Shown piece after piece: positions 8,428 through 16,746 of a DNA stretch of 64,000 nt. Position numbers and translations under genes: made by a program. Source of the DNA: Desulfobulbaceae bacterium (lineage in GTDB: Bacteria; Desulfobacterota; Desulfobulbia; Desulfobulbales; SURF-16). The notes beneath the pieces were generated by a model, which made no database searches, was not told the DNA's origin, and saw only the letters and a program-made list of their open reading frames with translations. The stretch covers positions 1 through 64,000 of the forward strand of contig PKTX01000068.1 in assembly GCA_002868945.1 (NCBI GenBank), written 5' to 3'. Numbering within the stretch: position 1 is the stretch's first letter; every line of letters begins with the position of its first letter.

Positions 8428-9390
8428 TTACTCCATGAGGCTGCTCACCGGCACCAACTCCACCTGCTCCTTGAGCCAGTTTGCCTCTCGTCGCAGGACA
8501 GCGATGGTGGCCGGGCGCGGATGGCCGATGCCGATGGCTGAGCCATGCCGTCGGGCAATGGTGACCAGTTTGACGAGCTGCGCCTTTATCTTGGCCTCGT
8601 CCTGGTCATTATCAATAAAGATGTCGCGTCGCCCGGTTTTGACCTGCATCCTGGCGGCCTCGGCAAAGGCCACGGAGTCGGCGATGGTGATGGAATCGAG
8701 AAAGAAAAGGTCACGTTCCTTGAGGGCGGCCAGTACGGCCAGCATGGCCTCTCTGTTGCTGGTGAATTTGGAGCCCATGTGGTTATTGACCCCCACGGCC
8801 AGGGGGATATCTTCGAGATTCTTACGAACCTGCGCCTTGATGGCCCTGGCGGCCATCCGGGTGTAGAGGGCGCCGGGGCCGGGATCCCATTTGTCGGAGA
8901 GGGGTTCCATGGGCTGATGCAGGAGGATTTCCCGATTTTCGGCCCGGGCCATTTCCATGAGGGCATGGCCGTGGGGGGTAAAGGGCAGGATGGCAAAGGT
9001 GAGGTTGAGGTCAAGTTCAATGAGTTGTCGGCCCGGTTTCTGGCGGAAGCCCATGTCGTCAATGAGCAGGGCCAGGCGTGGCTTGTGGTGCTGCGGGGTG
9101 GGGGCTGGTCGGTCCGTCGCTTCTCTTTCCACCAGGGGCAGGGCCTCTTCCTCATGGGCCGTTGTGGCCGGGGAATAGGGGGGGACATGTGTCTTGCCCG
9201 TAGTGGACAAGGCCGGTTTTTTAATCTGGCCCAGGCGACTGCTGCCGGGTGTGAGAAAGACAAAATAAATCGTCGCCGCCAGGGTGGATGTCAACAACAG
9301 AATGAGCAGCAGTGGCAAGATAAATCGACTTTTCGAGGCCTTAGCCCTTCTGCGGCCCGACTTTTTCTTTTTGTTTTTTTGGGGCGCCAT
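8428..9390 (-). CDS. YibQ-type divergent polysaccharide deacetylase
   Basis: The 320-residue protein has a very basic N-terminus (NKKKKSGRRRAKASK), one membrane helix (about residues 24-46), a Pro-rich linker and a C-terminal DUF610/YibQ domain of about 220 residues. The domain starts with LALLIDDMGF and includes LLHQPMEPL and VGVNNHMGSKFT, placing the Asp and His residues as in the family. It should sit in the inner membrane with the domain in the periplasm; the substrate is unknown, with cell-envelope glycan the usual guess. ATG 9390 is used; an upstream in-frame TTG at 9408 adds six residues, and neither start has a strong ribosome site. It lies between the polyprenyl synthase and SAM hydrolase genes in one run. 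Confidence 0.8.
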   Translation of the reverse strand: MAPQKNKKKKSGRRRAKASKSRFILPLLLILLLTSTLAATIYFVFLTPGSSRLGQIKKPALSTTGKTHVPPYSPATTAHEEEALPLVEREATDRPAPTPQHHKPRLALLIDDMGFRQKPGRQLIELDLNLTFAILPFTPHGHALMEMARAENREILLHQPMEPLSDKWDPGPGALYTRMAARAIKAQVRKNLEDIPLAVGVNNHMGSKFTSNREAMLAVLAALKERDLFFLDSITIADSVAFAEAARMQVKTGRRDIFIDNDQDEAKIKAQLVKLVTIARRHGSAIGIGHPRPATIAVLRREANWLKEQVELVPVSSLME

Positions 9391-9436
9391 TTTTTCGGTA
9401 GATGTCAATCCGGCGGGCCGGTCGCTGCGGGTTTTT

Positions 9437-10462
9437 TTATTTGTCGCGGCTTAGCACATAGTGGGCCAGGCCGTGCAGGATATCCTTGCTTTCACACTCC
9501 TTAAAATCGGCAAGGGCCTCAAGGGCGGCGCTGACCAGGGTTTCGGCCCCCTGTTTGGCGTAGTAGAAACCACCGGCCTCGGCAATAATGGCGGTGACGT
9601 CGGCAATACGGGCTTGCCGGTCGGCCGGCCCGCCGCTGGTCAGCAGGTCGGTGAGCAGCTGCTTTTGGGGGGGCGGACTATTTTTGATGGCATGGATCAA
9701 GGGCAGGGTCATTTTCCCTTCACAGAAATCATTGCCGATGGCCTTGCCGGTGCTGGCACTGTCACCAAGGTAATCAAGAAGATCATCCACCACCTGGAAG
9801 GCGAGGCCCAGAGCGTCGCCAAAGGTGCGGATGGCGGCTCGTTGGTCCCTGTCCGCCCCGGCAAAAAGGGCCCCCACCTCGCAGGCCGAACTGATCAGGG
9901 CCCCTGTTTTGCCGCGCAGCACGGCAAAATAATTTTCCTCGGAGAGATTGACGTCGGCCACGGTCTGGGCCTGCAGGAACTCGGCGTCGATCATGGCGCC
10001 GGTGGCCTGCCCGATGAGGCCCAGGGTCTCCTGGCCCCCCACCAGACCTGCCAGGGTCATGGCCCGGGTGTGCAGGTAGTCGCCGGCCAGAATGGCGGTG
10101 CTGGCACCCCAGACCTCGTTGGCGGTCTTTTTGCCGCGCCTGGTGTCGGCATGGTCGATGACATCATCATGCAGAAGGCTGGCGGCATGGAGAAACTCGA
10201 AGACCATGGCCAGGCGGTAGAGGTCCGGCGGCGGCCGCAGATCCTCCTCATCGGCAATGCCCTCCGGCATTCTGGTGAAGGCCACCAGGCGGCCCATCAG
10301 TACGGTCAGCAGGGGGCGCAGACGTTTGCCGCCGTTAAAGACGGCATAGTCAACAACCTCGGCAAGCCGACTGCTGCCGATGGAGCTGAAGTCGGCAGCC
10401 ATGCTCTCGTTGATCAGCTCAATATCCGGTTGCAGGCCGGCCAGCAGTTCTTGTTTGTTCAC
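9437..10462 (-). CDS. ispB: Trans-polyprenyl diphosphate synthase (IspB-like)
   Basis: The 341-residue protein shows both aspartate-rich motifs of trans-prenyl synthases: LLHDDVIDHADTRRG (DDxxD, about residue 97) and FQVVDDLLDY (about residue 226). It condenses isopentenyl diphosphate with an allylic diphosphate to make a long chain for quinones; chain length cannot be read from sequence by eye, and an octaprenyl-type enzyme is the default for a single long copy. The start is GTG 10462 with AGGAGG six bases upstream. It heads the run with the YibQ-type and SAM hydrolase genes. A stop-codon-type small element lies directly upstream. Confidence 0.85.
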   Translation of the reverse strand: MNKQELLAGLQPDIELINESMAADFSSIGSSRLAEVVDYAVFNGGKRLRPLLTVLMGRLVAFTRMPEGIADEEDLRPPPDLYRLAMVFEFLHAASLLHDDVIDHADTRRGKKTANEVWGASTAILAGDYLHTRAMTLAGLVGGQETLGLIGQATGAMIDAEFLQAQTVADVNLSEENYFAVLRGKTGALISSACEVGALFAGADRDQRAAIRTFGDALGLAFQVVDDLLDYLGDSASTGKAIGNDFCEGKMTLPLIHAIKNSPPPQKQLLTDLLTSGGPADRQARIADVTAIIAEAGGFYYAKQGAETLVSAALEALADFKECESKDILHGLAHYVLSRDK

Positions 10463-10484
10463 CTTGTTCCTCCTGGACCCTTAT

Positions 10485-10625
10485 CAGCCCGTTGAAAAAA
10501 CTACTGCATTTACTGATGCGTCGTCAAAGTTCGGCTCAAAATGCTCATTTACCCTATGCAAACTGCGCTTTTTCGCCTCATTTTTCCTAGCCTCAGCGGC
10601 GCTCGCTACGTTTTTCAACAGGCTG
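10485..10625. mobile_element. 141-bp MITE-like element at the dinG stop codon
   Basis: The ends cagcccgttgaaaaaac and gtttttcaacaggctg are near-perfect inverted repeats. The flanks TTAT (10481-10484) and TTAC (10626-10629) are a 4-bp target duplication with one difference. TTA at 10626-10628 is the reverse complement of the dinG TAA stop, so the element starts on the base after the stop. It is homologous, in reverse orientation, to the element at 20,188: both share ctactgc, tgatgcgtcgtcaaa and cctcatttttcctagcctc blocks. Confidence 0.8.
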
Positions 10626-12671
10626 TTACGGGGCCGGATAAGCCGTGCCCGTGGACGCCGTGTCGAGCGAGGCAGGCATGGTTTCACTGTTGAAAAAGTC
10701 ACGCACCTCAGCCGTGCTGCGAATGACCGGGCTGGGCGGCATGCTCCGTAAAAAGAGACGGCCATAGGATTTTGTGTAGAGCCGGGTATCAAGCACCGCC
10801 AAAAGTCCCTGGTCGGTGGAGGAACGCATGAGGCGGCCCAGTCCCTGGCGCAGGGTAAGGATGGCCCGGGGAACATGGAAGTCAAAAAAGGGATTACCAC
10901 CCGTTTCCTTGATCCGCTCCACCCTGGCCATGATAACAGGATCAGAGGGAACTTCAAATGGTAGTTTGTCGATGATAACGGCGCTCAGGGTGTTGCCCGG
11001 CACATCCACACCCTCCCAGAAGGAGGCCACGGCCAGCAGCACCGAATGGGTTTCGGCCCGGAAGGCCTCCAGCAGCTTTTGTTTTGGGGCCTCGCCCTGG
11101 ACCAGGACGGGAAAGGGCAGGCAGTCGCTGAGATAGGCGTACATGTGGTCCATGGCCCTGATGCTGGTAAAGAGCACCAGGGCGCGGCCGGAGGAAGCCA
11201 TGAGCAGTTCGTGGATCTCCTCCTGGACACGGCCGAAGAAGCTGCGGTCGCTGGGCAGGGGAAAGCCCTTGGCCGGGATATAGAGGCGGGTCCGGTTTTC
11301 ATAGTCAAATGGGGTGGGCAGCTGCAGGGTGGCGGTGTCGTCGTCCAGGCCGAGGCGTCCGAAAAAGTAGGAAAAATTGTTGCCGGTGGTCAGGGTGGCG
11401 GAGGTGAAGAGCACCGATTTGACCGTATTGTAGAAGGAGTTTTGCAGATCGCGGGCAATATCAATGGGGGAGGCGGTTAGGGCCACGGTCTTTTCCCGCC
11501 GCTCATACCAGTAGACATAGGAGGCATCGGGCGGTGCCGTAAAGTGTTCCAGGGTGGCGCCGGCCTCAGCTGTGCGGCGCAGAAAACCGTGCCAGCTTTC
11601 ATAACGCTGGGTCACGGTCTCAAGCTGACGGGCCAGATCCGTCAGACGGCCGGCCAGCAGGGCGGTTTCCCGAAACCACGCCTCCTCATTGGCGGCGATA
11701 AAATCAACCAGGGGGAAACGCCCCTTGACCAGGGGGAAGAGACTGACGAGGCGCTGCGCCTGCCGGCTGACGCTGAGGGCCAGGTTCAGGGCCTTTTCCT
11801 GCTCCTTGTCGCCCACGGAGTCGGCCGCGGCCTTTTCGATATCGCGGGCCAGGTCAAGGAACTGGTAGTGGCTGAGACTCAGGCCGAAATAGCGGGTGGC
11901 GATATTCTCAATATGATGGGCCTCGTCAAAGATCACCGATTCATAGCGCGGCAGGACCTCGGCAAAACCATGCCGACGCAGGGCCAGGTCGGAGAAGAAG
12001 AGGTGGTGGTCGACGATGAGCAGCCGGGCTCGACCAGCCTGCTTGCGCAGCCGGGTGATAAAGCAGGCGGCATAGTCTGGACAGTTGCTGCCCAGACATT
12101 GACTGGTGGTGGCGCTTATTTCACGCCAGAGGGGGCTGTGGTCCGGCAGCCAGTCGAGCTCGGCTCGGTCACCGGTGCCGGTCTCCTCCACCCAGTCGGC
12201 CAGGGCGTCAAGGCGTTCATTGGCAAAGAGGGGGCTCTGGGGTGAGGCGGTGAATTGCTGATAACGATAGGTGCAGAGGTAATTCTGCCGACCTTTGACA
12301 CAGAGGGCCTGCAGGGTTGGGTCAATATGCTTTGTGATAAAGGGTATTTCTTTATGAAGGATCTGTTCCTGCAGATTGATGGTACCGGTGGAAATCACGA
12401 CCTTCTGGCCGCTGAGCACGGCCGGCACCAGATAGGCGAGGGTCTTGCAGATGCCGGTTTCCGCCTCAATGGCCAGTTTTTTTCCCAGGACAACCGTATG
12501 TCCCCAGGGGTCATCCTCCTGCAGCATGTCGGCGATGGCCTCGGCCATGGCCAGTTGTCCAGGCCGCGGGTCATAGCCGGGCAGGGTCTGGGAGAGCAGA
12601 CCGTCGGCACCGAAGATGCGCTGCATCTCGGCGACCGGCTCCAGGTTGAGATCTGAATCTAACCCTTGCAT
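10626..12671 (-). CDS. DinG/XPD-like superfamily 2 DNA helicase with altered P-loop
   Basis: The 681-residue product has the DinG plan: helicase motif I, an Fe-S cluster set of four cysteines (NYLC, then CLGSNC and YAAC about 60 residues later), DEAHHIE as motif II, and QGLGRLMR as motif VI near residue 613. Such helicases unwind DNA 5' to 3'. The Walker A segment reads EAETGICKT, where the family has GxGKT: the second glycine is Cys (codon TGC at 12449-12447, one base from GGC). ATG 12671 is chosen because it overlaps the upstream gene's last codons by 13 bases and gives the normal DinG start; an upstream ATG at 12752 adds 27 residues without family character. The function is likely in repair or R-loop removal, but activity is in doubt. 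Confidence 0.8.
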   Translation of the reverse strand: MQGLDSDLNLEPVAEMQRIFGADGLLSQTLPGYDPRPGQLAMAEAIADMLQEDDPWGHTVVLGKKLAIEAETGICKTLAYLVPAVLSGQKVVISTGTINLQEQILHKEIPFITKHIDPTLQALCVKGRQNYLCTYRYQQFTASPQSPLFANERLDALADWVEETGTGDRAELDWLPDHSPLWREISATTSQCLGSNCPDYAACFITRLRKQAGRARLLIVDHHLFFSDLALRRHGFAEVLPRYESVIFDEAHHIENIATRYFGLSLSHYQFLDLARDIEKAAADSVGDKEQEKALNLALSVSRQAQRLVSLFPLVKGRFPLVDFIAANEEAWFRETALLAGRLTDLARQLETVTQRYESWHGFLRRTAEAGATLEHFTAPPDASYVYWYERREKTVALTASPIDIARDLQNSFYNTVKSVLFTSATLTTGNNFSYFFGRLGLDDDTATLQLPTPFDYENRTRLYIPAKGFPLPSDRSFFGRVQEEIHELLMASSGRALVLFTSIRAMDHMYAYLSDCLPFPVLVQGEAPKQKLLEAFRAETHSVLLAVASFWEGVDVPGNTLSAVIIDKLPFEVPSDPVIMARVERIKETGGNPFFDFHVPRAILTLRQGLGRLMRSSTDQGLLAVLDTRLYTKSYGRLFLRSMPPSPVIRSTAEVRDFFNSETMPASLDTASTGTAYPAP

Positions 12672-13747
12672 GTCGCGGTACGGCGGGAGGGCAGGGCCAG
12701 CAGGCCATGGCTCCATTGGGGGGCTGCGGTCGCTGTGTGTTTGCGGCCGCACAGGCGGGCCAGGAGAGTGGTAATGGGCTGGCTGAGGAGGTAGATCTCA
12801 AGATGAGGGGTGGCGCAGCCTTTTGCCGGAACCGGAGCACCAGTCGGCCCGGACCAGGGGTTGTGTTGCTCATGGGCCGAGGTCCACAGGGCGGCCAGCC
12901 GGCTCAGGTGGGTCAGGGAGGAGGAGGTCGGCCCCTGGGCGGCGATGGCCTGCAGCTCGCCAGCGAGCTGCTCCCGGCACTCCGCCACCTCCTGCCGCCA
13001 GGTCTGCCGCTTGGTCTCATAGTGGTGCGGATCCACATCGGCCTGGGGCAGGGGCAGACGCAGCAGGCGACTGGGGCGCTTGCCGCTCATCACTTCGTTG
13101 ACCTCAAAGAGGGCCTCGGCCGCCTCGTTGGTGAAGCAGTGGAGGCACCAGGGTTGCCGGTCACCGGCCAGCATCAGATGGCCCCAGGCCTTGATCAGTT
13201 TATCAAGGTGGATGGGAAAGTGCGGTGCCGTGACCTCGGCCAGCGAGGGCATGAGGTCCTGCATTTCCGCCTCGCCTTTGAGCTCCTTGAGGAGGTCGCC
13301 CTGGCGCTGGTTGGCGCGGGTCAAATCCTCCTGCAGCTCACGCTGTTCGCGGCACAGCAGCTCGGCAAGTTTGAGCAGCAACCTGGCCTGCCACAACTGG
13401 TGGCGCTGGGCGCTGGGTGCCGTAGTGGTGGCTGAACCTTGTAGGGTGTTGATGATGTGGGAAATGGTATCCGGGTCGCGGTTCTCCAGATACTCCAGGG
13501 CCATGTTGGAGAGCTGCCCCTGGTAAAAGGCGGCCTCGTTGCCCTTGAGCTCGGCCAGCAGCTGCTTAAAACGGGGCAGGTCCTCGGCCAGCGGGGCAGG
13601 GGTATAGGCAGGGCAAAGCTCGTCCTGGTCCTCCGTATCCCCTTCATGGGCCTTCAGGTGGATGAGCTGGTCAAAGAAGAGAAGCTGATTGCGGAGATCG
13701 GCTGTTGCGATATCGGTTTCAGGAAAGTGGTAGGCGCTCAGTTGCAT
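12659..13747 (-). CDS. Unknown protein coupled to the DinG-like helicase
   Basis: I do not recognise this 362-residue protein. It has no signal peptide or membrane helix and is rich in Leu, Gln, Glu and Arg. A long helical stretch (about residues 115-160, LLLKLAELLCREQRELQEDL) suggests coiled coil. Three cysteines cluster at about residues 45, 202 and 205 (CLHC), the last pair reminiscent of a zinc knuckle half-site. Near the end it turns to HTATAAPQWSHGLLALPSRR. Its last 13 bases overlap the start of the helicase gene, so the two proteins are probably made together and may work together. ATG 13747 is the only good start; there is no strong ribosome site. Confidence 0.6.
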   Translation of the reverse strand: MQLSAYHFPETDIATADLRNQLLFFDQLIHLKAHEGDTEDQDELCPAYTPAPLAEDLPRFKQLLAELKGNEAAFYQGQLSNMALEYLENRDPDTISHIINTLQGSATTTAPSAQRHQLWQARLLLKLAELLCREQRELQEDLTRANQRQGDLLKELKGEAEMQDLMPSLAEVTAPHFPIHLDKLIKAWGHLMLAGDRQPWCLHCFTNEAAEALFEVNEVMSGKRPSRLLRLPLPQADVDPHHYETKRQTWRQEVAECREQLAGELQAIAAQGPTSSSLTHLSRLAALWTSAHEQHNPWSGPTGAPVPAKGCATPHLEIYLLSQPITTLLARLCGRKHTATAAPQWSHGLLALPSRRTATCKG

Positions 13748-13839
13748 CGTGTTATTTTACTACATCAATGGGGGAAAAAATGGTAAGGCCTTACGCAAGG
13801 CCCTGTGAGACTGGAGAATCAAGAAAAAAAGTGATTGAA

Positions 13840-14130
13840 ATGACGAACAAAGAGAAAATATCCCTGGCCGGGTTGGTGCTTTTTTATCTCATCTGCGTGA
13901 TCCGTTATATCCCCGGTGATCTTGGCATGACCCTCTATCATACGGTGAAGAGCTTTGTGACCCTGGCTCCCCTTGCCATCGGTCTGACCATTCTGGTGGT
14001 GGCGGCCATGCAGAAGATTGTCGGCGACAAGTTGCCCTGGGATCGTATCCTGCGCTTCTATCTCTTTTTCGGCATCATAATCGAAATCTTTGCCGGGTTG
14101 TATAATTATTTGGATCAGGCCCAGGGCTGA
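13840..14130 (+). CDS. Small hydrophobic membrane protein
   Basis: The 96-residue product has three predicted membrane helices (about residues 8-22, 42-60 and 72-90) joined by short loops, with a cytosolic-looking KEK start. No family is recognised. The sequence runs ISLAGLVLFYLICVIRYIPG at the start and FFGIIIEIFAGLYNYLD at the end. ATG 13840 begins the protein-like part; an in-frame GTG at 13831 is possible and the reading further upstream does not look coding. It stands alone, divergent from the dinG pair. Confidence 0.65.
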   Translation: MTNKEKISLAGLVLFYLICVIRYIPGDLGMTLYHTVKSFVTLAPLAIGLTILVVAAMQKIVGDKLPWDRILRFYLFFGIIIEIFAGLYNYLDQAQG

Positions 14131-14140
14131 AAGGCCATTT

Positions 14141-14224
<84 letters not shown>

Positions 14225-14271
14225 ATTCAGAATTCAGCGCCGCCGCCGGGCTCTGACCGGTTTGAACGTTA

Positions 14272-14352
14272 ATGAAACTAATTGAAGTTTCATAAGAGGA
14301 GTCAGCAGCAACGCTGGCGCGCAGCGGTTTTTTGCTGCGCCTGACGACTCTC
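14272..14352. other. Two hairpins in the gap before the PPIase terminator
   Basis: ATGAAACT (14272-14279) pairs with AGTTTCAT (14286-14293). Further on, GCGCAGC (14319-14325) pairs with GCTGCGC (14334-14340) with an eight-base T-rich loop, and the outer arms GAGTC and GACTC at about 14298 and 14348 extend it. No coding frame crosses this region. It could be a folded RNA or an old small element; there is no second copy in the window. Confidence 0.4.
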
Positions 14353-14486
14353 TCCTTGCCGACTCCATCTTGAAGCAAAGGAGGGATAGTCAAAAAAGAC
14401 GAAATTTTAATGTCTTCCGACCAGTCTGAAGGTTGAGTGGTTCATTGTTGCATGACACCCTGAAGCTTTGTCCTGCAAAAAAAAAA

Positions 14487-14513
14487 CGCGGAATCCCGAG
14501 AAGGGGTTCCGCG
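14487..14513. terminator. Bidirectional intrinsic terminator downstream of the PPIase gene
   Basis: CGCGGAATCCC pairs with GGGGTTCCGCG (one G-T pair) with a short loop. The stem is flanked by at least nine A on the left and nine T on the right, so it works in both directions. It should end leftward transcription of the PPIase gene and rightward transcription from the small membrane protein gene. Confidence 0.9.
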
Positions 14514-14567
14514 TTTTTTTTTGCAGGGTGCGCGGCCTTGTGGGGACCGCAGCCTCTTGCCTGAACT

Positions 14568-15434
14568 CTACTGGTGAATGGTCACCTGATACTTCTCCTT
14601 GAGATTGGCCAGGATGTTTTCCACCTCACTCTGCTGGTTTTCGGCCTGAACCTTCTGCTGGATCTCTTCCTTTACCTCGGCCAGGGGCGTTACACCGGCG
14701 GCCTTGCTGTCGGTGACCCTGATCAGGTGCCAGCCGAACTGGGTGAGAGTCGGTTCGCTGATGTCGCCCTTCTTGGTGTTAAAGGCGGCCTCCTCAAAGG
14801 CGGGGACCATGCTGCCCCTGCTGAAAAAGCCGAGATCGCCGCCATTCATGCTGGAACCCGGATCATCGGAAAACTCCTTGGCCAGGTCGGCAAAGGAGGC
14901 GCCTTTGTCGAGGCGAGACTTGATGTCCGCTATTTTGCGGCGCGCGGCAGCCACCTCCTCCTTGTTGTCCGCGTCGTCAACCTTGATAAGGATGTGTTGG
15001 GCCTTGATCATCTCGTCGTGGGAAAATTCGTTCTTGTGGCTGTTGTAATAATCCTGCACAGCCTGGTCGGAGACCTCTGTCTTGCCGGTGTTCCGCTGCA
15101 GATATGCCTCCACCAGTATGCGGGTGGTCATGTCTTTGAGTTTGTTGCGCACCTCGGGCTTCTTGTCAAGGCCCTGGGCCTGGGCCTCCTGGGCCAGAAT
15201 AGAGAAGTCGGCCCAGCGGTTGAGCATACTGTCGAGCAGGGCCGGTTCATTGTCCATCATGGCCTTGAGCTCCGGCGGCATGCCGGTCAGCATCTGATTG
15301 AACTCAGCCTGGGTGAGGGTCTCGTTGCCTGCGGTAACCAAGACCTTGGCGTCGTCTGCCGCCAGGGTGGTGCCGGCACTTGCCGAAAAGAGGAAGAGCC
15401 CGATAAAGAGGGGAAGGATGTTTTTTTTCTGCAT
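14568..15434 (-). CDS. Periplasmic parvulin-type peptidyl-prolyl isomerase
   Basis: The 288-residue protein begins with a Sec signal peptide (MQKKNILPLFIGLFLFSASAG to AALA-like cleavage near residue 25), then a SurA_N-like helical domain and a single parvulin domain at about residues 144-240. The domain has KAQHILIKV, FADLAKEFSDDPGS, GGDLGFFSRGSMVPAFE and FGWHLIRV, the full parvulin signature. It resembles PrsA/SurA-type folding helpers for exported proteins. There is no lipobox, so it should be soluble in the periplasm. AGGAG lies eight bases before ATG 15434. A strong terminator follows the gene. Confidence 0.9.
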   Translation of the reverse strand: MQKKNILPLFIGLFLFSASAGTTLAADDAKVLVTAGNETLTQAEFNQMLTGMPPELKAMMDNEPALLDSMLNRWADFSILAQEAQAQGLDKKPEVRNKLKDMTTRILVEAYLQRNTGKTEVSDQAVQDYYNSHKNEFSHDEMIKAQHILIKVDDADNKEEVAAARRKIADIKSRLDKGASFADLAKEFSDDPGSSMNGGDLGFFSRGSMVPAFEEAAFNTKKGDISEPTLTQFGWHLIRVTDSKAAGVTPLAEVKEEIQQKVQAENQQSEVENILANLKEKYQVTIHQ

Positions 15435-15598
15435 GCACGTTACTCCTGTTATTATTGTTAAGTACTCAACTTGTCTGAAAGGTCCGTTGCTCCTTACTGT
15501 CGGTCCTCCTGAAAAAAGCTGCGGCTGCTGCCGCTTGGCAATGACCGGTACGGACCTCGGAAATCAGGGAGCGTTTTTTCCGGTGGCCTGGTCGGCAG

Positions 15599-16402
15599 TC
15601 AACCGCGAATAATCGAGCAGCCCCGGTGCAGCCCTGACGGGGCGGTGGTGTTCGGCAGCAGCATGGAGCGAGGCCCGAGCAGCGTGCCTGGGTTGGTCAC
15701 CGAATTACAGCCGGTCTGCACGTCGTCGCCCATGATTGCCCCGAATTTACGCAGGCCTGAGTCCACGGCACCCTCCGCGGTCCTGACTTGGACAGTGCCG
15801 CTGGTAAAGCGCAGGTTGGCAAGCTTGGTGCCGGCCCCCAGGTTGACGTTGTTGCCGAGGATGGAGTCACCCAAATAGGCGAAGTGGCCGGCCTTGGCGT
15901 CATCCAGAAATATGGCATGCTTGACCTCGGTGACATGGCCCACCACACAGCGTTTACCAAAGAGGCAATGACCCCGTACATAGGCGCCCTGGCGGATGAC
16001 GGTGCAATCATCAACAATGGTGGGCGACGAGATCATGGCGCCCGGTTCAATGAGAACCCCCTTGCCGATCCTGAGCCGGTCGCCCATCAGGGAGACACCG
16101 GCCATGATCACCGAGGCGCCGGTCAGGGGCCGGCCCTCCTTGCTCACCTTGAGCAGGCCCTTGGGGGCATCGCCGAAGTCGATCTCCACCTCGTCGCCAC
16201 TGAACACTTCATTTTTGTGAAGGACAATGGTTCTGGTTAAAGGTTCACCGTTTTTCGGTAAAAAGGTGCTGTAGTCGGGGTAGGTGGCCTGCTGCATGTA
16301 GGCCTTGAGGCGGCTGAGGGCCTCCCAGGCATATTCCGTCTGCATGAAAAGATCGGCAAAGGCGAAGCGGCTGAGGTCGAAAAAAGAGGCACAGGTGAGC
16401 AT
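15599..16402 (-). CDS. Left-handed beta-helix acyltransferase, GlmU C-terminal-like
   Basis: The 267-residue protein has no nucleotidyltransferase domain, but from about residue 95 it shows hexapeptide repeats of the left-handed beta-helix type: IGKGVLIEPGAMI, CVVGHVTEVKHAIF, LGDSILGNNVNLGAGTKLAN. The stretch EVKHAIFLDDAKAGHFAYLGDS matches the GlmU C-terminal (acetyltransferase) pattern, with a His in place for catalysis. It may acetylate an amino sugar on a nucleotide carrier; the actual substrate is unknown. ATG 16402 has no good ribosome site; a later start is possible without losing the helix. It is divergent from lon. Confidence 0.7.
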   Translation of the reverse strand: MLTCASFFDLSRFAFADLFMQTEYAWEALSRLKAYMQQATYPDYSTFLPKNGEPLTRTIVLHKNEVFSGDEVEIDFGDAPKGLLKVSKEGRPLTGASVIMAGVSLMGDRLRIGKGVLIEPGAMISSPTIVDDCTVIRQGAYVRGHCLFGKRCVVGHVTEVKHAIFLDDAKAGHFAYLGDSILGNNVNLGAGTKLANLRFTSGTVQVRTAEGAVDSGLRKFGAIMGDDVQTGCNSVTNPGTLLGPRSMLLPNTTAPSGLHRGCSIIRG

Positions 16403-16736
16403 GGCGGATAGAGGGGATGAGGTTTTTTGAGGGGTTGTTCGACAAGGAGAGGAAACAAGTAGCTATAATGGTGTAAAATCTCTCTTTGTTCAAGGGAATT
16501 ATGGCTTTTGGGCAGAGGGGTGCAGGGGTGATGCAACGGCTGAAAATATCAAGGATATCGCTCTTTCTCTTCCTTGACTTCGATAGCTCCAGTGTTTACG
16601 TTTATACGACTTTGCTCCCTAGAGCCGTGCCTTGCCTCGTTATTCTGCATGACGAAAATGGTTGAAGGGCCGGTTACCCCTGAACTTATGCTCCGCTTCT
16701 GTCGCTTGCCCGCGGCGCAGGCGGTTACCCCTATAT
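16403..16736. other. Divergent intergenic region upstream of lon
   Basis: The 334 bases separate the leftward beta-helix gene from lon. ggttacccct occurs twice (about 16671 and 16724), each followed by an AT-rich stretch. A TTGACT hexamer at 16574-16579 has only a poor -10 (TACGTT) at 17 bases, so no promoter can be named with confidence. No classic heat-shock sigma-32 site was found by eye. Confidence 0.35.
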
Positions 16737-16746
16737 GGAGGTTTTT

